This document shows, piece after piece, positions 33,957 to 42,729 of a DNA stretch of 64,000 nucleotides. Numbering within the stretch: position 1 is the stretch's first letter; each line of letters begins with the position of its first letter. Under the pieces are notes generated by a model. The model did no database searches and was not told the origin of the DNA. It saw only the letters and a list, made by a program, of their open reading frames with translations. This stretch comes from Pseudomonas capeferrum (GTDB lineage Bacteria; Pseudomonadota; Gammaproteobacteria; Pseudomonadales; Pseudomonadaceae), in the NCBI RefSeq assembly GCF_000731675.1, contig NZ_JMIT01000001.1:929526-993525 (forward strand), written 5' to 3'. The position numbers and the translations under genes are program-made.

Positions 33957-36326
33957 TTAGCCGCTGTGGCCCATGGCACTGGTTTCGAGTGTATACGCGG
34001 GTGAACCCGCTGCCACCAAGTCCTCGATGCCGTTGAAAGGCGGGTAGTCGAGCAGTTGCGCCGGCGACAGCGGGCGGCTGAAGTGATACCCCTGAGCGAT
34101 GTCGCAACCGGCGAGCTTCAGGCACACCACTTGCTCGCGGGTTTCCACGCCCTCGGCGACCACCTCCAGGCCCAGGCGCTTGGCCAGGATGATGGTGGAG
34201 GAGACGATCGGGCTGTCGTCGTGGCTGTTGGACAGCGGCGCAATCAGCGAGCGGTCGATCTTCAACTTGCTCAACGGCAGCGAATGCAGGTGGGCAAAGC
34301 CCGCATAACCGCGCCCGAAATCGTCCAGGCTGATGCCCAGGCCCGCGTCGCGCAGGCGGTGCAAGTGGCCGACTGCAGTGCCCTCGGGGTCGAGGATGGT
34401 GGTTTCGGTGATCTCCAGCTCCAGCCGTTGCGCGGCAATTCCGTACCCCTGCAACTGGCTTAGCAGCCGCGTGCTGAAGTCTGCCTGGCGCAGTTGCAGC
34501 GCCGAGACGTTGACCGCCAGGCGTGCTTCACGGCCCTGGGCGTGCCAGCGCGCCAGTGCCTCGCAGGCCAGGCGCAGCACCTCCCAGCCGAGCTCGATGA
34601 TGAAGCCGCTGCGCTCGGCCAGGTCGATGAAGCGGTCCGGGTAGAGCAGGCCGAATTCAGGGTGGTCCCAACGCACCAGAGCCTCGTAGCCCAGCACCTG
34701 GTGGGTATCGAGGCGGATCTGCGGCTGGTAGTGCAGGACGAACTGGTGCTCGGCCAGGGCTGCGCCAAAGGCCTGTTCGAGGGTGAAGGCATGGATATCG
34801 ATCAGGTTCAGCGAGGGGTCGAAGAAGCGGTACTGGGCACGCCCGGCCTGCTTGGCCGAGTACATGGCGGCATCGGCGCAGCGGATCAGGCTGTCGATCT
34901 CCTGGCCATCGCGTGGGCAGATGCTGACACCGACACTGGGGCTGGTGTTGACCTCCTGGCCATCCAGGGCATAGGTGGCCGAGAGTTTCTGCACCAGTTC
35001 GCGTACCCAGGCGTTGATCTGCTCTTCGCTGCGCTGCCCGGCTAGCAGCACCACGAACTCGTCACCGCCAAAGCGCGAGGCCTCGTCGCCGGGCTCCAGC
35101 AGGCGCTGAATACGCCCGGCCACGGCTTGCAGCAGCAGGTCGCCGATCTTGTGACCGAGTGAATCGTTGATCGACTTGAAACGGTCCATGTCGATGAACA
35201 GGATCGCCATCAGCCGGCGCTGGCCCCGTTGTCGGGTCAGCGCAAACCCCGCCACCTCGACGAACTGGCGGCGGTTGTGCAGGCCGCTGAGGTGATCGGT
35301 GGCGGCGGCATGGCTGCTGCGCCGGTGGGCCTCCTCGAGCCGCTCGATCAGTTGCTGGTTGACCTGTTGCGCATGCTCCAGGGCACTGAACGCTTCCTGG
35401 CGTTTGCGCAGCAGGCGCAAGGTCCAGGCCAGGCTGGCGAGAATCATCAGGGTCATGCTGAGGTTCAGCCAGAACTGGCGGGCGTAGGCCTGCGTCGAGG
35501 GCGCAAGAATCGCTTCGTAGCGCTGGCTGACCACCACGCTGAAGCCGCGTTCGGCAACCCGCCGGTACAGGCTCTGGTAGGCGCCACCGGGTGAGTACTG
35601 GGTCAGCGCCCCGGCGTCTGGCCCCGCTTGTGGCAGCCCGGGCTCGAGGTTGTCTGCGGCCATCAGCACGCCACTGGCGTCGATGCGCAGGCGTTCCTGG
35701 CCATCGTCCTGCAGCAGGCGCATCAGGCCCGTGCTGCCCAGGTCGATGTGCTGGAACAGTACCGCCAGGTAGCCGATGTCCAGTTGCACCACGAGGATGC
35801 TGTCGATTTCACGGCCAGGCAGGTCGGTCAGCGGCATTATGAACGGCAGGCGCCAGCTAGGCATGGCGTTGATGCCGGGTGCTTCGGCGCTGGGCAGGAA
35901 GGGTTTGAAGCCATAGCGGGCCACGTGCAACTGCAACTGGCGCAGCCAGTCTTCAGGCAGTGTCGCGGCCTCGTCGGCATGGCTGGCCGACACCAGCCGA
36001 CCCTGCCGGTCGTACAGGCTCATGCGTTTGAACACCGGGTCTTCGGCGAGCAGCCGCGCCAGGTTGGCGTTGCCCTGGCGCAGCGCCTTCATGTCGCCCT
36101 GGGTGACGCGGCCCACGGCCTGGGCCCGGTCGACCAGCTGGCGCAGGCTCTGCGCGACAATGCTGGCCAGGTTCAGGTGTTCGGCAGCCTTGGCCGACAG
36201 TGCATCCTGGCGTGCGGCGGCCTTCTGCGAAACGTGCAGCCCCCAGAGAAAGGCCAGGGTGGCTGCACACAGCATCAGGACCAACAGGCGCAGAAGGCTT
36301 GCAGAAGAGAGCGAGCGGCGAATCAC
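33957..36326 (-). CDS. membrane GGDEF-EAL cyclic-di-GMP enzyme
   Basis: A 789-residue protein. Transmembrane helices at about 11-31 and 285-305 flank a periplasmic sensor region. The GGDEF domain (about 345-510) has intact FGGDEFVVL, but the inhibitory I-site reads EPGD where RxxD is expected, so feedback control by c-di-GMP may be lost. The EAL domain (about 530-770) keeps YEALVRW, NVSALQLRQ, LEITET, LDDFGRGY, KIDRS and AEGVET, the metal- and substrate-binding set, so phosphodiesterase activity is expected. Which activity dominates cannot be told. It is separated by about 80 bp from the Sco/cytochrome gene upstream on the same strand. Confidence 0.9.
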   Translation of the reverse strand: MIRRSLSSASLLRLLVLMLCAATLAFLWGLHVSQKAAARQDALSAKAAEHLNLASIVAQSLRQLVDRAQAVGRVTQGDMKALRQGNANLARLLAEDPVFKRMSLYDRQGRLVSASHADEAATLPEDWLRQLQLHVARYGFKPFLPSAEAPGINAMPSWRLPFIMPLTDLPGREIDSILVVQLDIGYLAVLFQHIDLGSTGLMRLLQDDGQERLRIDASGVLMAADNLEPGLPQAGPDAGALTQYSPGGAYQSLYRRVAERGFSVVVSQRYEAILAPSTQAYARQFWLNLSMTLMILASLAWTLRLLRKRQEAFSALEHAQQVNQQLIERLEEAHRRSSHAAATDHLSGLHNRRQFVEVAGFALTRQRGQRRLMAILFIDMDRFKSINDSLGHKIGDLLLQAVAGRIQRLLEPGDEASRFGGDEFVVLLAGQRSEEQINAWVRELVQKLSATYALDGQEVNTSPSVGVSICPRDGQEIDSLIRCADAAMYSAKQAGRAQYRFFDPSLNLIDIHAFTLEQAFGAALAEHQFVLHYQPQIRLDTHQVLGYEALVRWDHPEFGLLYPDRFIDLAERSGFIIELGWEVLRLACEALARWHAQGREARLAVNVSALQLRQADFSTRLLSQLQGYGIAAQRLELEITETTILDPEGTAVGHLHRLRDAGLGISLDDFGRGYAGFAHLHSLPLSKLKIDRSLIAPLSNSHDDSPIVSSTIILAKRLGLEVVAEGVETREQVVCLKLAGCDIAQGYHFSRPLSPAQLLDYPPFNGIEDLVAAGSPAYTLETSAMGHSG

Positions 36327-36406
36327 GGCGGAGGGTCCCGACCCAGGGTGATGCCGGCAAAATACGACAGCAAGATGACAGGCTAATGACTGATGGCCAA
36401 TTGCTT

Positions 36407-37393
36407 CTAAGGTTTTGCCGTATCCGTCAAAGGCGTCTGCAGGCGCGTGGTTTCTTCTTCCATATAGGCCATCAACGCGCTGACCTCGGCATCGCCCAGG
36501 CGCAGGTTGGGCATCGCCAGGCGGTTGTACTGCTCATACAGCAGCATGGCCAGCGGGTCTTTCTGTGCAAGCATCTGGTCAGGCGCTTTCAGCCAACGGC
36601 TCAACCAGCTGGCATCGCGTTGGCGGGTTACCCCCAGCAAGTCGGGGCCGATGCCCTGTTGCATACCGGGCTCGGTGTTGCCCAAGGTGTGGCAGGAGGA
36701 GCAGCGGGTACGGAAGATCTGCTCGCCACTGCTGGGCGAGCGCACTTCCGGCGCCTGGGCATAGTCGTTGGCCATGGCGCTGGCTTGTTTCCAGTTGTGC
36801 AGGCTGTTGCCCAGGCGGTCGGCGAGGATATAGGGGCTTTCGAAGGGCGAGGCTTTCATCCAGCGGCCGGTGGCCTGGTTGCCGATGATCAAGCTCAGGT
36901 TGTGGTCTTTGGAGCGGCCGTTTTCCAGGCCCTCTATGTACAGGCCCAGGCTTCTGCGCAATTGCTCGATGTCGTCGGGCTCGCCGGTGAGCAAGGTCCA
37001 CCCGGGGCCGATGGCGAATTTTTCGGCGTAGCGTTTGAGGGTGGCGGGGGTGTCGTTGTAGGGGTCGATGCTGATGGAGTAGAGGAATATATCCTTGCCT
37101 ACGCGGTCGCCGAGGATCTTCTGCACCTGGCGCAGGCGGGCGGTTTCAACCGGGCAGGAATCGGAGCAGCCGGTGAAGATGAAGTTGATGGCGACGACCT
37201 TGTCCTTAACCAGGTCGTCGAAGAAGCGGACCTTTTCGCCATCCTGAGTGAGCAGGGGGGTATTGGGGAAGTAGTCGGCGCCCCAGGGCGTAGCAGCTTC
37301 GTTGGTAGGGGCTTGCTGGGGCTGTACGGGCCAGAACGGGACACTGGCAGCGAACAGCGACAGCACGAGCAGAACACGCCATGAGCCGGTCAT
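36407..37393 (-). CDS. Sco1/SenC copper chaperone fused to a cytochrome c domain
   Basis: A 328-residue exported protein with an N-terminal signal/anchor. Residues about 40-195 are a Sco domain: the copper site FTGCSDSCPVE has the CxxxC pair, and the distal His is in SKDHNLSLI. Residues about 220-315 are a c-type cytochrome with CSSCH (about 233) and a Met ligand in AMPNLRL. Sco proteins deliver copper or act as thiol reductases; with a haem they can also pass electrons. It follows the multicopper oxidase gene by 60 bp on the same strand, so maturation of or electron flow from that oxidase is the likely role. Confidence 0.88.
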   Translation of the reverse strand: MTGSWRVLLVLSLFAASVPFWPVQPQQAPTNEAATPWGADYFPNTPLLTQDGEKVRFFDDLVKDKVVAINFIFTGCSDSCPVETARLRQVQKILGDRVGKDIFLYSISIDPYNDTPATLKRYAEKFAIGPGWTLLTGEPDDIEQLRRSLGLYIEGLENGRSKDHNLSLIIGNQATGRWMKASPFESPYILADRLGNSLHNWKQASAMANDYAQAPEVRSPSSGEQIFRTRCSSCHTLGNTEPGMQQGIGPDLLGVTRQRDASWLSRWLKAPDQMLAQKDPLAMLLYEQYNRLAMPNLRLGDAEVSALMAYMEEETTRLQTPLTDTAKP

Positions 37394-37453
37394 GATGCAC
37401 GCCTCGGAAGGTGAGCCAGTGGGGCTGCGCAGCAGCCCCGTTTCGCCAAGCGA

Positions 37454-40400
37454 TTACTTGTAACTGATCGGCACCGTCACGCTTTGCCCCAGCGTCGATT
37501 TCACGGTCGCCGTTGCGGGCGTTGCCGGGCCGTAGCCGGTGGTGGTGACCGACACCCGCCAACGGGCACCGGTGGTGGCTGCGGTCAGCGTGGCCGCGCC
37601 CAGGTTCAGCGGGCCGTTGGTGGTTGCCACCGACACATTGATGCTGTTGCCGGTGGCGATCGAGGTCGTCCCTATCAGCTCCCAGGTGTAACGGTTGCCG
37701 CTGCGCAATTGCACCGAGGCACTGCTGACCTGGATAACGTCGACGGGTGCTGCGGGGCTTACTGCAACGCTGACCGTGGCCGGGACCACCGACTCGGCAC
37801 CTTTGGTATCACGTGCCGAGTAGGTGAAGCTGGCAGTGAACGGCGTGGCGACAGTGGCCGGTGGTGTGTAAGTCACCGTGGTGCCATTGGTACTGGTGGT
37901 ACCCTGGCCAGAGTCCGGCTGGCTCAAGCCAATGATGGTCAAGGGCAGATTGCGCTCGGGGTCGGTGTCGTTGGCCAGCACACTCAGCGTAAGTGCCTTG
38001 CCTGCTGTGGTGGCTGCACTGTCGCTGACCGCAACCGGTGGCTTGTTGACATCGTCATCATCGTCATGGGCAGCCGTGCGGAAGGTCGGCAGGCCAACGG
38101 AGGCGACGTATTCTACGCCGTCCCAACCCGGCAACGGGGTTGGCATCACCTGGAATTGGCCAGGGTGTTCCAGGTCCCAGCGCAGCAGCATGGACGAATC
38201 CTCATGCTGGGTGTTGTGGCAGTGCTCCATGTAGGTCCCGGCGAACTCACGGAAGCGGATTGCCACATCCAGTTCTTCCGAGGAGTCGGTTTCCGAGCCG
38301 ATGCGGTAGACGTCCTTGCGTGCCCATTTCTCCCATTCTGGCGGTGCCTTGCCGTCGCGGCTGAGCACGATGCCTTCCTCGAAGTGAACGTGGACTGGGT
38401 GGCTCCAACCATTACCGCCATTCTTGATCTTCCAAACCTCCAGGGTGCCATCGCCGCTGAAACCGGCGGGTGTGGCTTGGCTGGCCAACTGAGGGGCGGC
38501 ATTGATGCGCCGTGGGTCCATGCTGTAGCCGAAGCCACCATCGGTCTTGATGGTCCAGGGCTGAGTGTCAGTACCATCCGAACGGCCAAAAAGGAATTCG
38601 CGGTGGCGAGCATCCTTGAGTTTGGCCTGGTCGGCAACGGCGTTGCGGTCGAGGGTCAACGGAACCATTTTCAGGCCTGCAGCCTTGCCCGGCTTGGCCG
38701 GTTCATAGGCAACTGGGTCCATACTCAGGTCCTGGCCACTGTAGGGCTGTACCAGCAACTGCAGGAACTTGCCCACTACCGGGTCGCCATTGTCCCATTG
38801 CGGGCCCTTGCTGGTCTGCTTGATGACAGCCTTGTATTTCTCCGACAGCACGTCCGCCAGCGCGATGGCCATGTTCGGGCCCTTGCCGGACTGGTGCTCC
38901 ATCAGGTTGATGAAGTACAGCTTGTCGCCGGCCTTGATGCCGTTCTTGGCGAAGTTGATGATGATGTCGTAACGCTCGGCAATGCCTTGCACCGGCAGGA
39001 TGCCGTTGTTGTCCTTGAGGTCGCCGTCGCCATTGAGGTCCAGGGTGCCGTCGAACGGCACGGCGTGTTCCATGATGTTGCCGTCGTTGGCGATCATGTG
39101 GAACGGCACGCGGGCATACGACAGGTTGGAACCGGTCGGCCCCTTGAATTCGCCGCTGGTGCCGGCGATTTCACGCACCACAGCGAACTTGAAGTAGCGC
39201 GAAACCGAGCCGTTGAGCAGGCGGAAACGGTAGCTGCGCGCCCGCACTTTAAGCTTTGGCTGGTACTGCCAGTTGACCAGGATCTGGTCGCCGAGGAAGC
39301 CGTCGGTGTTGAACGGGTTGAACCACAACTGGCCGTTGGCATCCCAGGCCTTGTCGGCGATCACCAGGTTGACGTCATAGTCGCGGTTGCCCCAGGGCAT
39401 GCCCGAACCACTGGGCAAGCGCAGGTTGACGCCGTCCTGTAGGGCCTCGTTGCCGCGGTCCAGGGCGCTGTAATAGTTCATCATCGCGGCGTTGCCTTTG
39501 TAGACGTTCTGCGCCGTGAAATCCATCATGTGGTCGTGGAACCAGTGGCTACTCATGGTTTCGCGCCAGTCGCCACGAATCTTGATGCTGCCGTTTTCGC
39601 AGGTCTTCAGGCCAGGCGACGCATCATTCACAAACAAGGTTTCGCCAGGTGAGCAAGGGAACGCTGCACGCGGGTCCTGGGCACGGGTATTGATCGTGTC
39701 GTAGCCAGCCAACTGGACCGGCCAACGGTAGTCGTAGTACTGGCCGGGGAAAAAGTAGGCATTGGCAAAGCCATCGCTCTCGGCCGGTGAGTGGCCGTTA
39801 TGCTCGTGGGTCGAGAGGGTGTGCAGGCCAAAGCCACCGTTGGCCGAAGGGTCGATCGGCAGGGCGTTGTAGTGGCGCATCAGGATCGGCTGGCCATACC
39901 GCACCATCAGCAGCTTGGGCGGGAAGGTGCCATCGAACGACCACAGCGATTTGTGGTTCTGCAGGGGCATGCTTGGGTGAAAACGGGTGTCGATGCCCTT
40001 GGTGGTGCCCAGCGTGGTAGGGATGTCCGAGGTCTGGTAGTACAGCCCGCCCGGCGCGAACTCGCCGGCCGCATAGTTGTGCAATTGCTTGCGGTCGCGC
40101 AGCCCGAGGTTGATGCGTGCACCGGCCTGGGCGGTCTTGAATGCAGCCTGGGGGTAGAACTCGTTCCAGCGCTGATGGGACCAGCCTTTTCCTGGTGGCC
40201 GGCCCTCAGCCGGCGAGCCGACCGGTTGGCGGTTGAGGAACATTTCGATCTGCGCCTTCCAGGGGTTGCGGTCGAGCACGTTGGCGTATTGGGTCGGGAA
40301 AGGGTACAGGCCAGGTTGCTTTAGAAACGCCTCCAGCGCCGTGCCACTAGGGCCGCTGCGGGCGACGATGTTGGGGTCTTGCGCAGGTGCAGCGCCGAGG

Positions 40401-40846
40401 GTGGGCACCGGGAACGTCAGGCTCGGTACTGGGATGCTTGGGTCGAGCTTCTCGGGGCCGAACTCTTCGAACAGCAGCAGTTGCTGGGTGAACGGCTGCG
40501 CACCGAACAGCGGGCTCGGTTTACCGTTGGTGGGGTATTTTTCGGAGGTTTGCAGGGCGGGCGGCAGCACGTTGTCCTTGCGCACGGTGGTGCGGTCGCC
40601 GTAGGCACCGTCGGTAAGTTCCAGTGAGCCTTCGTTGGCTTCCGGCAGGGTATACAAATTGAGTAACGCCGGGTTCGGGTCGGCCGGCTGATTGGAGTAA
40701 GCCGACGGGTCGGTCGGCGGGGGCTGGCTGACGTCATCAAGGGAGGAGGCGATGGCCGGGATCAGCCCAAGGCCGAGCATCAGCACGGTGACGGAAGACA
40801 GCCTGAAGGCGTGCCTGGTTGGGTGGATCACGGCAGGTGTTTTCAT
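37454..40846 (-). CDS. large secreted multicopper oxidase (McoA/MofA-like) with C-terminal Ig-like repeats
   Basis: A 1130-residue exported protein with a signal peptide ending near residue 35 (...LIPAIASS). All four copper motifs are intact: HEHNGH (about 356), HWFHDHM (about 435), HPVHVHF (about 821) and HCHNTQHEDSSM (about 881), so both the T1 and the trinuclear sites should form. After an acidic run (HDDDDDVNKPP, about 936) come a cadherin/Big-like domain (SVLANDTDPE) and another beta domain. The sequence style is that of the McoA/MofA oxidases linked to Mn(II) oxidation in P. putida and Leptothrix; that link is from memory and unproven here. The Sco/cytochrome gene follows. Confidence 0.85.
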   Translation of the reverse strand: MKTPAVIHPTRHAFRLSSVTVLMLGLGLIPAIASSLDDVSQPPPTDPSAYSNQPADPNPALLNLYTLPEANEGSLELTDGAYGDRTTVRKDNVLPPALQTSEKYPTNGKPSPLFGAQPFTQQLLLFEEFGPEKLDPSIPVPSLTFPVPTLGAAPAQDPNIVARSGPSGTALEAFLKQPGLYPFPTQYANVLDRNPWKAQIEMFLNRQPVGSPAEGRPPGKGWSHQRWNEFYPQAAFKTAQAGARINLGLRDRKQLHNYAAGEFAPGGLYYQTSDIPTTLGTTKGIDTRFHPSMPLQNHKSLWSFDGTFPPKLLMVRYGQPILMRHYNALPIDPSANGGFGLHTLSTHEHNGHSPAESDGFANAYFFPGQYYDYRWPVQLAGYDTINTRAQDPRAAFPCSPGETLFVNDASPGLKTCENGSIKIRGDWRETMSSHWFHDHMMDFTAQNVYKGNAAMMNYYSALDRGNEALQDGVNLRLPSGSGMPWGNRDYDVNLVIADKAWDANGQLWFNPFNTDGFLGDQILVNWQYQPKLKVRARSYRFRLLNGSVSRYFKFAVVREIAGTSGEFKGPTGSNLSYARVPFHMIANDGNIMEHAVPFDGTLDLNGDGDLKDNNGILPVQGIAERYDIIINFAKNGIKAGDKLYFINLMEHQSGKGPNMAIALADVLSEKYKAVIKQTSKGPQWDNGDPVVGKFLQLLVQPYSGQDLSMDPVAYEPAKPGKAAGLKMVPLTLDRNAVADQAKLKDARHREFLFGRSDGTDTQPWTIKTDGGFGYSMDPRRINAAPQLASQATPAGFSGDGTLEVWKIKNGGNGWSHPVHVHFEEGIVLSRDGKAPPEWEKWARKDVYRIGSETDSSEELDVAIRFREFAGTYMEHCHNTQHEDSSMLLRWDLEHPGQFQVMPTPLPGWDGVEYVASVGLPTFRTAAHDDDDDVNKPPVAVSDSAATTAGKALTLSVLANDTDPERNLPLTIIGLSQPDSGQGTTSTNGTTVTYTPPATVATPFTASFTYSARDTKGAESVVPATVSVAVSPAAPVDVIQVSSASVQLRSGNRYTWELIGTTSIATGNSINVSVATTNGPLNLGAATLTAATTGARWRVSVTTTGYGPATPATATVKSTLGQSVTVPISYK

Positions 40847-41097
40847 TGCCCTGTGCCTCGCTCGCGGCTAAATGGCTTGGAGCCATCAATGGCGTTTTGC
40901 CTGGTTTAGGGGCCTGAGCAACGGCTGTGCCAACAGATGTTTCGGTAATGCTTTGTTAAACAAATCCTTGCGGCGCCTGAGTCGCGCTTAATAATGGGGT
41001 GTCAAAAAATGGGTATAAGTCCCCACAAGCGGGGTACCCATGCCCACTGTTTGGGTAGTGACAGCACCTTCGTACCTGCTGTATACCTGTGCGCCAC

Positions 41098-41190
41098 CAA
41101 GGGGAGCCCCGGCAACGGGCTGAGAAACCGCTGAATGCTTTAGCGCGGTGACCCTTCGAACCTGATCCGGATCATGCCGGCGAAGGGATG
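41098..41190 (+). promoter_or_regulatory. TPP (THI-box) riboswitch
   Basis: The conserved core is plain: AAGGGGAGCC at 41099-41108, GCTGAGA at 41119-41125, GTGACCCTTCGAACCTGATC around 41148-41167, and the closing GCCGGCGAAGGGATG ending near 41190. It sits about 95 nt before the first tenA ATG, so thiamine pyrophosphate should repress the pair. The remainder of the 438-bp gap upstream (40847-41097) holds no gene that I can support. Confidence 0.93.
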
Positions 41191-41284
41191 GGACTTGCGA
41201 CCTGCCTTTTTGCCGGCCTCACTGCGAGGCCAGTCCATGCCAGCTGCAACGGTCTCGCTGTCACCCCCTGCAGAGGACAGCATC

Positions 41285-41932
41285 ATGACCGAACGCTTCA
41301 CGCAAACCCTGCGTCGCCAAAGCGAGCCGACCTGGTCGGCGGCCGTCGGGCACCGTTTCGTTACCCAATTGTGTGACGGCAGCCTGCCGGACCCGATCAT
41401 GGTCCGCTACCTGGTGCAGGATCATCGTTTTCTCGACAGCTTCCTGACCCTGCTCGGCGCAGCCATCGCGACCGCCGACACCTTCGAGGCACGCCTGCGC
41501 TTCGGCCAGTTCGCCGGGATGATCTCGAGTGATGAAAACACCTATTTCCTGCGTGCCTTCGAGGCGCTGGACGTAAGCCCGGCACAGCGCGTAGAAGCCG
41601 ACGACACTGCCCCAACCGCAGGTTTCAAGGCCATCATGCGCGAAGCTGCGGCCACCCGTTCGTATGCCGCCGCGCTGGCTGTGCTGAACGTTGCCGAAGG
41701 CTTGTACCTGGATTGGGCAATCAAAGCCCCCAAGCCCTTGCCCGAGCACTTCGTGCATGCCGAATGGATCACCCTGCACGACAACCCGGCGTTCCAGGCC
41801 TTCGTTGCCTTTCTGCAAGCCGAGCTGGACCGCGTGGGGCCGCAGGAGGCTGAGCTGAGCACCGACTTCTACCTGCGTACCGTGGCCCTGGAACTGGCTT
41901 TCTTCGATGCCGTGTATGAGGGGGAGGCGTGA
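41285..41932 (+). CDS. TenA-family thiaminase-like protein, form without the conserved Cys
   Basis: A 215-residue all-helical protein of the TenA/THI-4 family (LVQDHRFLDSFLTLLG near residue 45, NVAEGLYLDWA near 142, ELSTDFYLRTVALELAFFDAVY at the end). The nucleophilic cysteine of classical TenA is not found in the equivalent helix, where Glu appears, which places it in the TenA_E group. TenA proteins hydrolyse aminopyrimidines from damaged thiamine, feeding salvage. ATG 41285 follows AGAGGA (41272-41277). It is the first gene after the TPP riboswitch and abuts a second, Cys-type tenA. The in-frame upstream extension lies in the riboswitch and is rejected. Confidence 0.85.
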   Translation: MTERFTQTLRRQSEPTWSAAVGHRFVTQLCDGSLPDPIMVRYLVQDHRFLDSFLTLLGAAIATADTFEARLRFGQFAGMISSDENTYFLRAFEALDVSPAQRVEADDTAPTAGFKAIMREAAATRSYAAALAVLNVAEGLYLDWAIKAPKPLPEHFVHAEWITLHDNPAFQAFVAFLQAELDRVGPQEAELSTDFYLRTVALELAFFDAVYEGEA

Positions 41933-41934
41933 GC

Positions 41935-42594
41935 ATGGATATTTTCGATCGCCTCAAAGCCGCCCGCGCCGGCCAGTGGAATCGCTATGTCGATCACGAT
42001 TTCGTGCGGCAGATGGGCGAAGGCACGCTGAGCGAAGCTGCGTTTCGGACTTACCTGGTGCAGGACTACCTGTTCCTGATCCAGTTCGCCCGCGCCTGGG
42101 CGCTGGCCGCCTACAAAAGCCGCCTGCCGGCTGACATTCGTGCCGCCCAGGCAGGCCTGGCGGCGATTCTCGACGAAACCGAACTGCACCTGCGCCTGTG
42201 CGCCCGCTGGGGGCTGACCGAAGCCGATATCCAGGCTGCGCCGGAGCATCAGGCCACGGTGGCCTATACCCGCTATGTGCTCGATTGCGGCGCTGCGGGC
42301 GATCTGCTTGAACTGCACGTGGCGTTGGCCCCCTGTGTGATCGGCTATGCCGAAATCGGGCGCACGTTGGCTCAGCGTATTGGCGACCTGAGCCAGCACC
42401 CTTACCGTGAGTGGATTGGTGAGTATGCCGGGGAGGGCTATCAGGCCGTGGCGGCCAATGCGCGCAAGCACCTGGATGAACTGGCGGCGCGCAGCATGAC
42501 CGAGCAACGGTTCGTCGAGCTGGCAGGCATCTTCGGCCAGGCCTCGAGCCTTGAAGCCGACTTCTGGCAGATGGGGCTCGATGGCGCAGCCTAG
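41935..42594 (+). CDS. tenA: TenA-family aminopyrimidine aminohydrolase, Cys form
   Basis: A 219-residue TenA. FVRQMGEGTLSEAAFRTYLVQDYLFL near residue 23 and the catalytic-cysteine segment ALAPCVIGYAEIG near residue 132 are diagnostic; the end ...EADFWQMGL is also typical. It hydrolyses 4-amino-5-aminomethyl-2-methylpyrimidine to HMP for thiamine salvage. ATG 41935 is preferred over GTG 41929 because the GGGGAGG site (41921-41927) is only 1 nt from the GTG. The gene follows the other tenA by 2 bp and shares its riboswitch. No thiamine kinase or transporter gene is adjacent. Confidence 0.9.
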   Translation: MDIFDRLKAARAGQWNRYVDHDFVRQMGEGTLSEAAFRTYLVQDYLFLIQFARAWALAAYKSRLPADIRAAQAGLAAILDETELHLRLCARWGLTEADIQAAPEHQATVAYTRYVLDCGAAGDLLELHVALAPCVIGYAEIGRTLAQRIGDLSQHPYREWIGEYAGEGYQAVAANARKHLDELAARSMTEQRFVELAGIFGQASSLEADFWQMGLDGAA

Positions 42595-42620
42595 CAGACT
42601 GCCCCGTAAGCTGCGTAGCC

Positions 42621-42706
42621 TGTGGGAGCGGGCTTGCCCCGCGAATGGGGCACACGGTGCGTGGCACCGGCTTCGCCGGTGTTCGCGGGGCAAGCCCGCT
42701 CCCACA
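42621..42706. repeat. P. putida-type REP inverted pair
   Basis: Arms 42621-42645 and 42682-42706 are 25-nt perfect reverse complements, with a nested CACCGGC-TTC-GCCGGTG hairpin. They use the same sequence as the arms at 10572-10655. The element lies between two converging genes. Confidence 0.88.
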
Positions 42707-42729
42707 CGCCCCCCATTACCTCGATTGGA

